This document shows positions 55,776-63,937 of a stretch of DNA of 64,000 nt, one piece after another (the stretch's first letter is position 1; each line of letters starts with the position of its first letter). Source of the stretch: Aeromicrobium sp. A1-2 (GTDB lineage Bacteria; Actinomycetota; Actinomycetes; Propionibacteriales; Nocardioidaceae). The translations under genes were made by a program, and so were the position numbers. Under the pieces are notes generated by a model. It was not told the DNA's origin. It saw only the letters and a program-made list of their open reading frames with translations, and ran no database searches. The DNA is taken from NCBI RefSeq assembly GCF_003443875.1, contig NZ_CP027482.1, forward strand, positions 186,001-250,000, written 5' to 3'.

Positions 55776-56798
55776 GTGGCCCGCGGACGTCCAACACGAC
55801 AGAGCATCTACGATCATCTCGAGGAAGCGATCGACGACCTCCGCAGTCGCTTTGGCGGCCTGCCTGTCCCCGCAGAGGCCGAAGAGATCTGGGACGACCT
55901 GTGGCACCAGGAGGCGCACCACTCCACAGCCCTCGAAGGCAATACGCTGATCCTCAATGAGGTCCGCAAGCTCCTCGACGAAGGTCGCACGGTCGGCGAC
56001 AAGGAACTCAAGGAGTACATGGAAGTCCTGGGCTACGCCAACGCCGCCAAGTGGGTCTATGGCCAAGCTCTCGAGCCAGGCGACTGGACAGCCGGCGATC
56101 TGCTCAGCCTCCAAGAGGTTCGCACCGTTCACTACGAGGCGATGACTCCCGTCTGGAACGTCGCGCCACATCCGCACGCGACACCAGCCGAGACTCCCGG
56201 CAACTGGCGGCAGCACGACATCGCGCCATTCCCTGACGGTATGACGCCGCCGCCGTTCCCCGACGTTGACCACCGGATGGCCGACTGGGTCGCAGACGTA
56301 AACAAGCTCCGAGACGACAGCGATGTCGCGTTCCCCGAGCGCCTCGCCAAGACTCACAACGAATTTGAGAAGATCCACCCTTACCTGGACGGAAACGGTC
56401 GCTCGGGTCGGCTGCTTCTGAATCTGCTCTTGGTTCGTCTGGGCTACCCGCCGGCGATCGTGTTCAAGAACGAGCGGACGAAGTACCTGAATGCGATGCG
56501 CAAGGCGGACAAGGGCGAGTACGGCCCGCTCGGCGAGGTCATCGCGCGCGCTGTCGCCAACAACCTCTACAAGTTCGTCGTACCAGCCGTCGCCGGCCCG
56601 GCCCGCCTTGTGCCGCTTGCGAGCCTGGTCGACGCGAAGGCTGGCCTGACCGCAACCGCCCTTCGTGCTGCCGCAGAGCGAGGCCGACTACGCGCGCAAA
56701 AGTCCGATAACGGCAAATGGCAGAGCTCGAAGAGCTGGGTCGCCGACTACCAGAAGAACAAGCACAAGCGACCCGCCAAGGCGAGGAAACCAGACTGA
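55776..56798 (+). CDS. fic: Fic-family protein, class II (self-inhibited)
   Basis: A 340-residue Fic protein. The catalytic motif HPYLDGNGRSGR (about residues 199-210) is complete and fits HPFx(D/E)GNGRxxR with Tyr for Phe. An inhibitory motif of the (S/T)xxxE(G/N) type, STALEGN, is at about residue 50, so the protein is class II with its own N-terminal inhibitory helix and needs no separate antitoxin. The C-terminal ~60 residues look like a small winged-helix-like domain. It probably transfers AMP to a protein target. GTG start at 55776 behind AAGGAGGT. Sole gene of a tRNA-Tyr-linked insert. Confidence 0.92.
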   Translation: MARGRPTRQSIYDHLEEAIDDLRSRFGGLPVPAEAEEIWDDLWHQEAHHSTALEGNTLILNEVRKLLDEGRTVGDKELKEYMEVLGYANAAKWVYGQALEPGDWTAGDLLSLQEVRTVHYEAMTPVWNVAPHPHATPAETPGNWRQHDIAPFPDGMTPPPFPDVDHRMADWVADVNKLRDDSDVAFPERLAKTHNEFEKIHPYLDGNGRSGRLLLNLLLVRLGYPPAIVFKNERTKYLNAMRKADKGEYGPLGEVIARAVANNLYKFVVPAVAGPARLVPLASLVDAKAGLTATALRAAAERGRLRAQKSDNGKWQSSKSWVADYQKNKHKRPAKARKPD

Positions 56799-56950
56799 CG
56801 TCCTGGAGAAGTTGGGGGCGGTGACGTTGCTGATCGGATGCACGACTGGCGTCGACCGTGCCCGACTGACCTCGAGAATCTTGGGGGAATCCCGGGGCAA
56901 GTTCGGCCCGTTGCGGTAACGCTGCAGGTCAGAGGAGTGGTCGGTGCAGG

Positions 56951-57007
56951 CTGTAAATCAGACGGCAACACCTACGCAGGTTCGAACCCTGCACCTGCCA
57001 CAGCACG
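56951..57007 (+). repeat. Right attachment repeat (displaced tRNA-Tyr 3' half)
   Basis: Exactly 1680 bp after the left copy. It begins at the anticodon loop and lacks the 5' half, so it cannot make a tRNA. Beyond it the sequence differs from the left side at once. Confidence 0.85.
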
Positions 57008-57012
57008 ACATG

Positions 57013-57045
57013 AGCCCCTCACCAGCGTCACGCTGGTGAGGGGCT
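57013..57045. terminator. Terminator between the right repeat and putA
   Basis: 15-bp perfect arms, AGCCCCTCACCAGCG and CGCTGGTGAGGGGCT, with a 3-nt loop. It is probably the original terminator of tRNA-Tyr before the insertion, and also serves putA, which ends at 57071 on the other strand. Confidence 0.8.
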
Positions 57046-57070
57046 TGTCGTCTCCCTGCCCATGGTCGGG

Positions 57071-60000
57071 TCAGAGCGCGCCCGCGGCGAGGTCGTGCGG
57101 AGTGCCGAACCGGTGGGCCGTGATGCTGACGGCCTGCTCGCGCAGGAACGGCAGGAGCTCGAGCCGGCCTGACTCCGTGACGGGATGGGCATGCACCGCG
57201 ATGTCGGGGCGTCCGGCCACCTGACGCAGCACCGTGGACTGGTCGGCGCCGACGATCCGGACCCGGGCTGGAGCGCCGGCGGCGATGTCGGTGGACCACT
57301 CCGCGTCCGTCTGGACCGTCGCCTCCCAGCCGAGACTGTTCACCAGGGCGGACGTCGAGTCGGTCGGGACTGACACGAGGATGGGCGAGCCGGCCCGCTT
57401 CGCGGCACCGAGCACGCGCACCAGGTCGTACGTCGCGCCGCCCTGGGCCAGGCGCACGTGCACCGGCACCGGCCGGTAGCGGAGCACGTTGCGCTCGGCG
57501 CTCAGACCGCTGGCATCGACGGCTCGGCCGAGCTCGTCGTCCCAGGCGGTCGCGTCCGAGGCGAATGATCGCCGCAGCCGGGTGACCTCCTCGGCGTCGA
57601 GCGTCGACTCCGCAGCCGAGAGCAGCAGCTCGACCTCCGGGCCGAGCGGCCGGTCCGCCGTCGAGGGACGCGTGGACCAGTCGCCAAGACCCAGCAGATA
57701 GTTGGGACCGCCGGCCTTGAAGCCTGCGCCGACGGACGACTTCTTCCAGCCGCCGAACGGCTGTCGCTGCACGATGGCGCCGGTGATCCCACGGTTAACG
57801 TAGAGGTTGCCTGCCTCGACCCGGTCGAGCCACGTCGTGAGCTCGACAGGATCCAGCGAGTGCAGGCCGGCTGTGAGGCCGTAGTCGACATCGTTCTGGA
57901 TCGCGATCGCCTCCTCGAGCGTTTCGGCGGTCATGACTCCCAGCACGGGCCCGAAGAACTCGGTCAGGTGGACGTGGGAACCGCGCTTGACGCCCGCACG
58001 GACCCCCGGCGACCAGAGTCGTCCCTCGGTGTCGAGTCGTTGGGGCTCGACGAGCCAGGTCTCGCCGGGCGCGAGTGTCGTGAGTGCTCCGAGCAGCTTG
58101 CCGGCCGCCGGCTCGATGACGGGGCCGACCTGGGTTGCAGCATCCTGGGGCCAGCCGACGGTCAGTGACGTGACGGCATCGACGAGCTGGTCGTGGAACC
58201 GCCTGGACGTCGCGACGGAGCCCACCAGGATGACCAGCGACGCGGCCGAGCACTTCTGTCCGGCGTGGCCGAATGCGGAGTGTGCGACGTCCTTCGCGGC
58301 GAGGTCAAGATCTGCCGAGGGGGTCACGACGATCGCGTTCTTGCCGCTGGTCTCGGCCAGCAGGGGAAGATCGGCACGGAACGACCGGAAGAGCGCCGCG
58401 GTCTCGTAGCCGCCGGTCAGGATGACCCGGTCGACCCGGGGATCCGAGACGAGCCGGCGGCCCAGCTCGTTCTCCTCGACGTGGACGAGGTGCAGCGCGT
58501 CGCGGGGGACTCCGGCCTCCCAGAGTGCCTCGACCATGACCGAGCCGCAGCGCGCGGCCTGTGAGGCCGGCTTGATGACGACGGCCGAGCCGGCCGCGAG
58601 AGCCGCCAGTGTGGAGCCCGCGGGGATCGCGACCGGGAAGTTCCACGGCGGCGTCACGACAGTCAGCGTCGAGGGAGCGAAGGTCGCACCATCGAGACCG
58701 TCGAGCTCGCCCGCACGCTCGGCGTAGTAGCGGGCGAAGTCGATCGCCTCGGAGATCTCCGGGTCGGACTGGTCCAGCGTCTTGCCGGTCTCGGCAGCCA
58801 TGACCTCGGCGAGGTCGGCGCGGTGCACCTCCAGGGTGTGGGCTGCGCGGCGGATGACGGCTCCGCGCTGGCTGCCGGTCAATCGACCCCACGCGAGGCC
58901 GCCGGCGAGCGCCGAGGTTAGCAGATCGTCGAGTGCGGCAGGGTCGGTGACGGTGTGCTCTGCGACGGTGGCTGCGCCGAGGTCGGAGCCGGGTACGCGG
59001 GCGAGGATCTGGTCGGCCCAGCGGCGGTTGGCAGGCAGCGACGAGTCGGTGTCGTCGGTGTTATGGAAGCCGGGGCGCGCGTCCTCGACAGCAGCGGCGA
59101 GACGGTCCTGTGTGCGGTTCGGCGGCGGGACCGAGTCATCGAGGGCAGCGAGCGAGGCCAGGAAGCGGTCCTTCTCCCGCTCGAACAACGCCGGCTCGTC
59201 GTGCAGGTCGAAGACCGCCGACATGAAGTTGTCGTGGCTCGCACCCTCTTCGAGACGCCGGATCAGATACGCGATCGCGACGTCGAACTCCCGCGGATGG
59301 ACGACCGGCGTGTAGAGCAGCAGCGTGCCGACGTCCCGGCGGACGACCTCGGCCTGCCCGGGGGCCATCCCGAGCAGCATCTCGATCTCCATGCCGTGGC
59401 GAACGCCTCGCTGGCCGGCGAGCAGCCACGCGTGGGCGAGGTCGAACAGGTTGTGACCCGCGACCCCGATCCGCACGTTCTCGACCCGGTCGGGCTGCAG
59501 GGCGTACGAGATGACCCGCTTGTAGTTGGTGTCGGACTCCTGCTTGGAGCCCCAGGTCGCCAGCGGCCAGCCGCGGAGCGAGGACTCGACGCGCTCCATC
59601 GGCAGGTTCGCGCCCTTCACGATGCGGACCTTGATCCCGGCACCTCCGCGAGCGCGGCGGGCGGCGGCCCACTCCTGGAGGCGGATCATCGCGCTGACGG
59701 CATCGGGGAGGTAGGCCTGCAGCACGATCCCGGCCTCGAGGTTGAGCAGGTCAGGGGAGTCCAGGATCGTCGTGAACACCGCGATCGTCAGGTCGAGGTC
59801 GCGGTACTCCTCCATGTCGAGGTTGATGAACTTCGGGGTGGGCGCGGCCGCCGCCTGCTCGAACAGCGGAGTCAGACGGGCGACGACGTCGGCCACGGCC
59901 CGGTCGAACGCCCACTCCGAGTGGGGGGCCACGGTGGAGGAGACCTTGATCGAGACGTAGTCGACATCGGCCCGCGCCAGCAGGGCGTGGGTGCCGGCGA

Positions 60001-60496
60001 GCCGGCGGTCAGCCTCGCGCTCACCGAGGACCGCCTCGCCCAGCAGGTTGAGGTTGAGCTGCGCGTTCCTGCCGCGAATCGCGGCGATGGCCTTGCCCAG
60101 GCGTCGATCCCGCGCGTCGACGATCAGGTGCCCGACCATCGACCGCAGGGCGCGGCGCACGACGGGGATCACGAGACGCGGCAGCACGAGGCCGACCGCG
60201 CTGCCCGCGCGCACGGCTGCACGCAGGTGCCAGGGGAGGAAGGCCGGGATGTCCTTGGCGAGATCGGCAAAGTTGCGGGCGGCGATCTTGGTGTCCTCGG
60301 GGCGGATGACCCCGTCGATGAAGCCGACCGTGAAAGGAAGCCCCCGTGGGTCCTTCAGCACGCCCGCGAGCTGAGTGGCCGATCGGTCCGCCGGCACCGC
60401 AGCGGCGTCGGTGAGCCAACGCCGCACGAGCGCGACGGTCTCGTCGGCGAGATCGGTCGACGAGAGGGAGGGTGCGGACGCGGGCTGGTCGGGCAT
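57071..60496 (-). CDS. putA: Bifunctional proline dehydrogenase / L-glutamate gamma-semialdehyde dehydrogenase
   Basis: A 1141-residue fused enzyme that oxidises proline to glutamate. The N-terminal ProDH barrel (about residues 40-440) has the FAD/proline region FDVAIAYLIRRLEEGASHDN (about 423-442), with the RR pair that binds proline. The ALDH domain (about 490-980) has PPWNFPVAIPAGSTLAALAA, the glutamate in LLAETSGKNAIV and the catalytic cysteine in GHAGQKCSAASLVI. The last ~150 residues resemble the PutA C-terminal domain. No N-terminal DNA-binding domain. Electrons from FAD go to the quinone pool. The ATG at 60496 follows GAAGGACG. It is divergent to a LysR gene. Confidence 0.94.
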   Translation of the reverse strand: MPDQPASAPSLSSTDLADETVALVRRWLTDAAAVPADRSATQLAGVLKDPRGLPFTVGFIDGVIRPEDTKIAARNFADLAKDIPAFLPWHLRAAVRAGSAVGLVLPRLVIPVVRRALRSMVGHLIVDARDRRLGKAIAAIRGRNAQLNLNLLGEAVLGEREADRRLAGTHALLARADVDYVSIKVSSTVAPHSEWAFDRAVADVVARLTPLFEQAAAAPTPKFINLDMEEYRDLDLTIAVFTTILDSPDLLNLEAGIVLQAYLPDAVSAMIRLQEWAAARRARGGAGIKVRIVKGANLPMERVESSLRGWPLATWGSKQESDTNYKRVISYALQPDRVENVRIGVAGHNLFDLAHAWLLAGQRGVRHGMEIEMLLGMAPGQAEVVRRDVGTLLLYTPVVHPREFDVAIAYLIRRLEEGASHDNFMSAVFDLHDEPALFEREKDRFLASLAALDDSVPPPNRTQDRLAAAVEDARPGFHNTDDTDSSLPANRRWADQILARVPGSDLGAATVAEHTVTDPAALDDLLTSALAGGLAWGRLTGSQRGAVIRRAAHTLEVHRADLAEVMAAETGKTLDQSDPEISEAIDFARYYAERAGELDGLDGATFAPSTLTVVTPPWNFPVAIPAGSTLAALAAGSAVVIKPASQAARCGSVMVEALWEAGVPRDALHLVHVEENELGRRLVSDPRVDRVILTGGYETAALFRSFRADLPLLAETSGKNAIVVTPSADLDLAAKDVAHSAFGHAGQKCSAASLVILVGSVATSRRFHDQLVDAVTSLTVGWPQDAATQVGPVIEPAAGKLLGALTTLAPGETWLVEPQRLDTEGRLWSPGVRAGVKRGSHVHLTEFFGPVLGVMTAETLEEAIAIQNDVDYGLTAGLHSLDPVELTTWLDRVEAGNLYVNRGITGAIVQRQPFGGWKKSSVGAGFKAGGPNYLLGLGDWSTRPSTADRPLGPEVELLLSAAESTLDAEEVTRLRRSFASDATAWDDELGRAVDASGLSAERNVLRYRPVPVHVRLAQGGATYDLVRVLGAAKRAGSPILVSVPTDSTSALVNSLGWEATVQTDAEWSTDIAAGAPARVRIVGADQSTVLRQVAGRPDIAVHAHPVTESGRLELLPFLREQAVSITAHRFGTPHDLAAGAL

Positions 60497-60560
60497 CGGT
60501 CGTCCTTCGGATGGGGTGCTGGATCTCCAGTTTGTGCGCCAACTCAGATAAGGTAAAGCG

Positions 60561-60582
60561 ATCATTAGTGACGTGTAATCAT
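60561..60582. promoter_or_regulatory. Candidate LysR-type operator, putA/lysR intergene
   Basis: ATCATTA-N8-TAATCAT: 7-bp arms with one mismatch, in an A/T-rich 115-nt intergene between the divergent putA and LysR genes. Confidence 0.35.
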
Positions 60583-60611
60583 AGGTTCTACTTAACTTTG
60601 AAGGAGTGGTC

Positions 60612-61544
60612 TTGCTCGAGCTCCGACGTCTCAGGCTCCTGCGCGAGCTCCAGGTCCGCGGCACCCTCGCCGAGGTGGCGTCCGCGCTGCACCAGAGCCC
60701 GTCCTCGGTGTCCCAGCAGCTCACGCTGCTCGAGCGCGAGGTGGGAGTCGAGCTGTTGCGCAAGGTGGGCCGTCGGGTCCAGCTGACCCCGCAGGCCGAG
60801 ATCCTCGTGGCGCACGTGACGGTCATACTCGATCGTCTGGAGCAGGCGGAGTCAGAGCTCAATGCGTCTATGGCCGAGGCCACCGGCCAGGTCCGGCTGG
60901 CGGTCTTCCAGTCAGCCGCGCTGGCCCTGATGCCCGCGACCCTGGCGCGGCTGGCCAGGGACCATCCGTTGCTGCGCGTCACGATGAGTCAGCAGGAGCC
61001 CGGCGCCGCACTGCACGACACGTGGGCGCGCGACTTCGACGTCGTGGTCGCCGAGCAGTATCCGGACCACGCGGCCCCGTGGTACCCCGGTCTCGACCGG
61101 GTCGACCTGACCTCTGATGCGATCCGGCTGGCCGTCCCGGGCTCGGGTGCACCGTTCGGCGACATCCGGTCGCTCGAGGAAGCAGCGCGTGCGCCGTGGG
61201 TCATGGAGCCGGCGGGTGTGGCGTCGAGGCACTGGGCCGAGCAGGCCTGCCGGCAGGCGGGCTTCGAGCCCGACGTCCGGTTCGAGACCGCCGATCTGCA
61301 GGCGCACGTCCGCCTCGTCGAGTCGGGCAATGCGGTGGCCCTGCTCCCGGACCTGGTGTGGATCGGCCGACCACGGATGAGCCTGCGCCTGATCGACCTC
61401 CCGCAGGCACCCCGCCGGACGATCTTCACCTCGACGAGGGCTTCGGCGGTCGACAGCCCGGGGGTCCGGGCCTGCCGGGTCGCCCTCGCCGGTGCGGTGT
61501 CCGACCTCGGGCCCGAGGTCGGTGGGACTGCGGCGAGCCGGTGA
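60612..61544 (+). CDS. LysR-family regulator, possibly of putA
   Basis: A 310-residue LysR-type regulator. The N-terminal winged HTH is LRLLRELQVRGTLAEVASAL with HQSPSSVSQQLTLLE after it. The effector domain begins near residue 90 (QVRLAVFQSAALALMPATLA). I chose TTG at 60612 because AAGGAG at 60601-60606 is well spaced to it; a GTG at 60606 overlaps that ribosome site. It is divergent to putA and may control it in response to proline; that is inference. Its stop is 1 nt from the convergent egtD stop. Confidence 0.88.
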   Translation: MLELRRLRLLRELQVRGTLAEVASALHQSPSSVSQQLTLLEREVGVELLRKVGRRVQLTPQAEILVAHVTVILDRLEQAESELNASMAEATGQVRLAVFQSAALALMPATLARLARDHPLLRVTMSQQEPGAALHDTWARDFDVVVAEQYPDHAAPWYPGLDRVDLTSDAIRLAVPGSGAPFGDIRSLEEAARAPWVMEPAGVASRHWAEQACRQAGFEPDVRFETADLQAHVRLVESGNAVALLPDLVWIGRPRMSLRLIDLPQAPRRTIFTSTRASAVDSPGVRACRVALAGAVSDLGPEVGGTAASR

Positions 61545-61545
61545 C

Positions 61546-62523
61546 CTATGCCGTGCGGCGGGCCAGGGTCAGTGCGAAGTCGCCGTCGCTCCACAGGTGG
61601 TCGACCGCGAAGCCTGCCGCGGCGAGCTCGGTGCGCAGGCCGTCGGGGCGGAACTTGGTCGAGATCTCGACCCGGATCTCCTCTCCGCTGGCCAGGTCGA
61701 GCACGACGTCGGCGCCGGGAATCGTGACGCGCTGAGGCATCTCGGCGCGCACCCGCAGGTCCATTCGCTCCATATGCGGATCCCAGAACGGGACGTAGCT
61801 GAACGCGTCGACGTCAAAGTCGGCGCCGAGCTCGCGGTTGACGACGTGCAGGCTGTTGAGGACGAAGTCGGCGGTGATGCCGCGAGCGTCGTTGTAGGCC
61901 GCGATGAGCCGGTCGCTGCTCTTGACCAGGTCGGTGCCGAGCAGGAGCCAGTCGCCGACCTCGAGCGAGTCGGCGAGCGCTCCGAGGAAGGCCGCACGCT
62001 CCTCGACGTAGAGGTTGCCGATCGTGCCGCCCAGGAACGCGACGATCTTGCGACCGCCGGTGGGGAGGTGGCCCAGGTGCAGGGTGAAGTCGCCCACGAT
62101 GGCCTCGACCTGGAGCCCCGGGTAGCGGACCGACAGGTCGTCCGCGGCTGTCCGCAGCGTGGCCTCGGAGACGTCGACCGGCACGAACCGCTGCAGGGCG
62201 CCGGCGCGGTCGAACGCATCGAGCAGCGTCCGGGTCTTGTCGCTCGTGCCGCTGCCGAGCTCGACGACGGTGTCTGCGCCGGTGATCGTCACGATCTCCT
62301 CGGCGTGGGCTCCGATCAGGGCCCGCTCGGACTCGGTCGGGTAGTACTCGACCAGGTGCGTGATCTCGGTGAACAGATCGGAACCGCGGTCGTCGTAGAG
62401 CCACTTCGGTGGCAACGTGCGGGGATGGCTGGCCAACCCACGACGAACGTCCTCGACGAGGCTGCCGGACGCCCAGTCGGGATCCAGCAGCACCGACACA
62501 ACGGGCGTGCGGATCGCGGTCAT
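61546..62523 (-). CDS. egtD: L-histidine N-alpha-methyltransferase
   Basis: A 325-residue SAM methyltransferase that trimethylates histidine to hercynine, the first step of ergothioneine synthesis. Family hallmarks: LPPKWLYDDRGSDLFTEITH, the SAM motif VVELGSGTSDKTRTLLDAFD, IVAFLGGTIGNLYVEER and the C-terminal FRPDGLRTELAAAGF. The ATG overlaps the egtB stop by 4 nt. Confidence 0.95.
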   Translation of the reverse strand: MTAIRTPVVSVLLDPDWASGSLVEDVRRGLASHPRTLPPKWLYDDRGSDLFTEITHLVEYYPTESERALIGAHAEEIVTITGADTVVELGSGTSDKTRTLLDAFDRAGALQRFVPVDVSEATLRTAADDLSVRYPGLQVEAIVGDFTLHLGHLPTGGRKIVAFLGGTIGNLYVEERAAFLGALADSLEVGDWLLLGTDLVKSSDRLIAAYNDARGITADFVLNSLHVVNRELGADFDVDAFSYVPFWDPHMERMDLRVRAEMPQRVTIPGADVVLDLASGEEIRVEISTKFRPDGLRTELAAAGFAVDHLWSDGDFALTLARRTA

Positions 62524-63806
62524 GCCGGCACTCCGCCGTCGGCCAGACGCACGCCTGACATGGCCCAGCGGGATCCCGGCGGGAAGAAGTTGCGATAGCT
62601 CAACCGGTTGTGGCCCGGCGGGGTCAGCGCGCAACCGCCACGCAGCACCATCTGGTTGGACATGAACTTGCCGTTGTACTCGCCGATCGCGCCCTCGGCC
62701 GGGTGGAACCCCGGATAGGGCAGGTACGCCGAGGAGGTCCACTCCCAGCAGTCTCCGTAGACCTGGCGGAGGTGACCGGTCGCCGGTCCGGCGGGACGGG
62801 CGTGGAACGTCTCCCGGTCCGCGATGTTGCCGGTGGCTGCTTCGTCGGCCTGGCCGTCGGCGACCACAGCGTGCTCCCACTCGGCCTCGGTCGGCAGCCG
62901 CTTGCCGGCCCAGGTGGCGTAGGCATCGGCCTCGTAGTGGCTGACGTGTGTCGCGGGCAGGCCCGGGTTGATCGGATGTGTGCCGTTGAGGGTGTGCTCG
63001 TGCCAGATGCCATCGAGCTCGACCCAGTAGAACGGCGCCCGCCACTGCTCGCTCCCCACGCGGGCCCACCCATCGGACAGCCACAGCTCGGGACGCTGGT
63101 AGCCGTGATCGGCCATGAAACGCAGCCACTCGCCGTTGGTCACGAGCCGGTCGGCGATCCGGTACGGCTCGAGCCACTCGCGGTGGCGGGGGAGCTCGTT
63201 GTCAAAGCTGAACCCCGGTCCGGCGTGGCCGATCTCGACCAGGCCGCCTTCGACGTCGACCCAGCCGAGCCGGTCGGGCTCGGACGGCGCGAGCGGCCGC
63301 CCGGCGTAGACCGGTTGCAGGGGGTTGACCGACAGGACGTGCTTGATGTCCATCAGCAACAGCTCCTGGTGCTGCTGCTCGTGGTGGAAGCCGAGCTCGA
63401 TCGTCGGGGTGATCTTGTCGAGCGTGCCCCCGTCGAGGGAGGACAGCAGGTCCTGCAGGCGGTGGTCGACGTTGTCGCGGTAGATCCCGACGTCGTGCGC
63501 TCCCGGGCGGGTGATGAATCCACGCTCGGCGCGCCCGTAGCGGGGGCCGACGGCCTCGTAATAGCTGTTGAAGAGGAACCAGTACTTGTCCTGGAACGGG
63601 CGGAACGACTGCTCGACCTCGGACAGCACGAACGTCTCGAAGAACCACGTGACGTGGGCCCGGTGCCACTTGGTCGGGGACACGTCGGGCATCGACTGCA
63701 CGGTCTGGTCCTCGGGGGACAGTGGCGCGGCAAGGGTCTCGGTGTCGGATCGGACGTCCTGGAAGCGGGCCAGCAGACTGGTGGCTTCCCAATGCGTCCG
63801 GGTCAT
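62520..63806 (-). CDS. egtB: Hercynine oxygenase
   Basis: A 428-residue non-heme iron enzyme that joins hercynine with a thiol by C-S bond formation. An N-terminal DinB-like domain carries the iron ligands in FHHEQQHQELLLMD (HxxxHxE, about residues 140-153), and a C-terminal FGE-sulfatase domain follows (GDCWEWTSSAYLPYPGF, NRLSYRNFFP). egtD follows directly with a 4-nt overlap. egtA, egtC and egtE are not in the window; in mycobacteria egtC lies between egtB and egtD. A GAGGAG ribosome site precedes the ATG; a TAGGCT hexamer (63837-63842, minus strand) may be the -10. Confidence 0.95.
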   Translation of the reverse strand: MTRTHWEATSLLARFQDVRSDTETLAAPLSPEDQTVQSMPDVSPTKWHRAHVTWFFETFVLSEVEQSFRPFQDKYWFLFNSYYEAVGPRYGRAERGFITRPGAHDVGIYRDNVDHRLQDLLSSLDGGTLDKITPTIELGFHHEQQHQELLLMDIKHVLSVNPLQPVYAGRPLAPSEPDRLGWVDVEGGLVEIGHAGPGFSFDNELPRHREWLEPYRIADRLVTNGEWLRFMADHGYQRPELWLSDGWARVGSEQWRAPFYWVELDGIWHEHTLNGTHPINPGLPATHVSHYEADAYATWAGKRLPTEAEWEHAVVADGQADEAATGNIADRETFHARPAGPATGHLRQVYGDCWEWTSSAYLPYPGFHPAEGAIGEYNGKFMSNQMVLRGGCALTPPGHNRLSYRNFFPPGSRWAMSGVRLADGGVPA

Positions 63807-63925
63807 GGCGGTGCTCCTCGCGTCGGCGTGCTGACCAGCCTAGGCAGGGGGTGCGACACCTGCACGCTCACTGAGCCCACGTCAGCAGCTGTTCGTGTGA
63901 TCGAGGCGCAGCCCCCGGATGTCGG

Positions 63926-63931
63926 TATTGT
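63926..63931 (+). promoter_or_regulatory. Candidate -10 hexamer at right edge
   Basis: TATTGT with a 6-nt gap to the ATG at 63938, the same hexamer and nearly the same spacing as at 3727-3732. Confidence 0.35.
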
Positions 63932-63937
63932 CGGGCG

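Larger units (their letters stand above)
55271..57007. mobile_element. Small tRNA-Tyr-integrated element carrying fic
   Basis: 57-bp direct repeats (55271-55327 and 56951-57007; one mismatch) bound a 1680-bp unit. The left copy is the 3' half of the intact tRNA-Tyr, plus the discriminator and 7 nt; the right copy is the displaced 3' half without the tRNA 5' half. This is the usual scar of a site-specific recombinase using a tRNA gene. The cargo is a Fic gene with repeats in its promoter. No integrase is encoded inside, so this is either a remnant or a satellite that uses a recombinase elsewhere. Its base composition is less GC-rich than the flanks by eye. Confidence 0.75.

Noticed and set aside
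56951..57000. Second tRNA-Tyr gene
   Set aside because: Only the 3' half is present; no acceptor 5' strand or D arm precedes it. It is the displaced half at an integration site.
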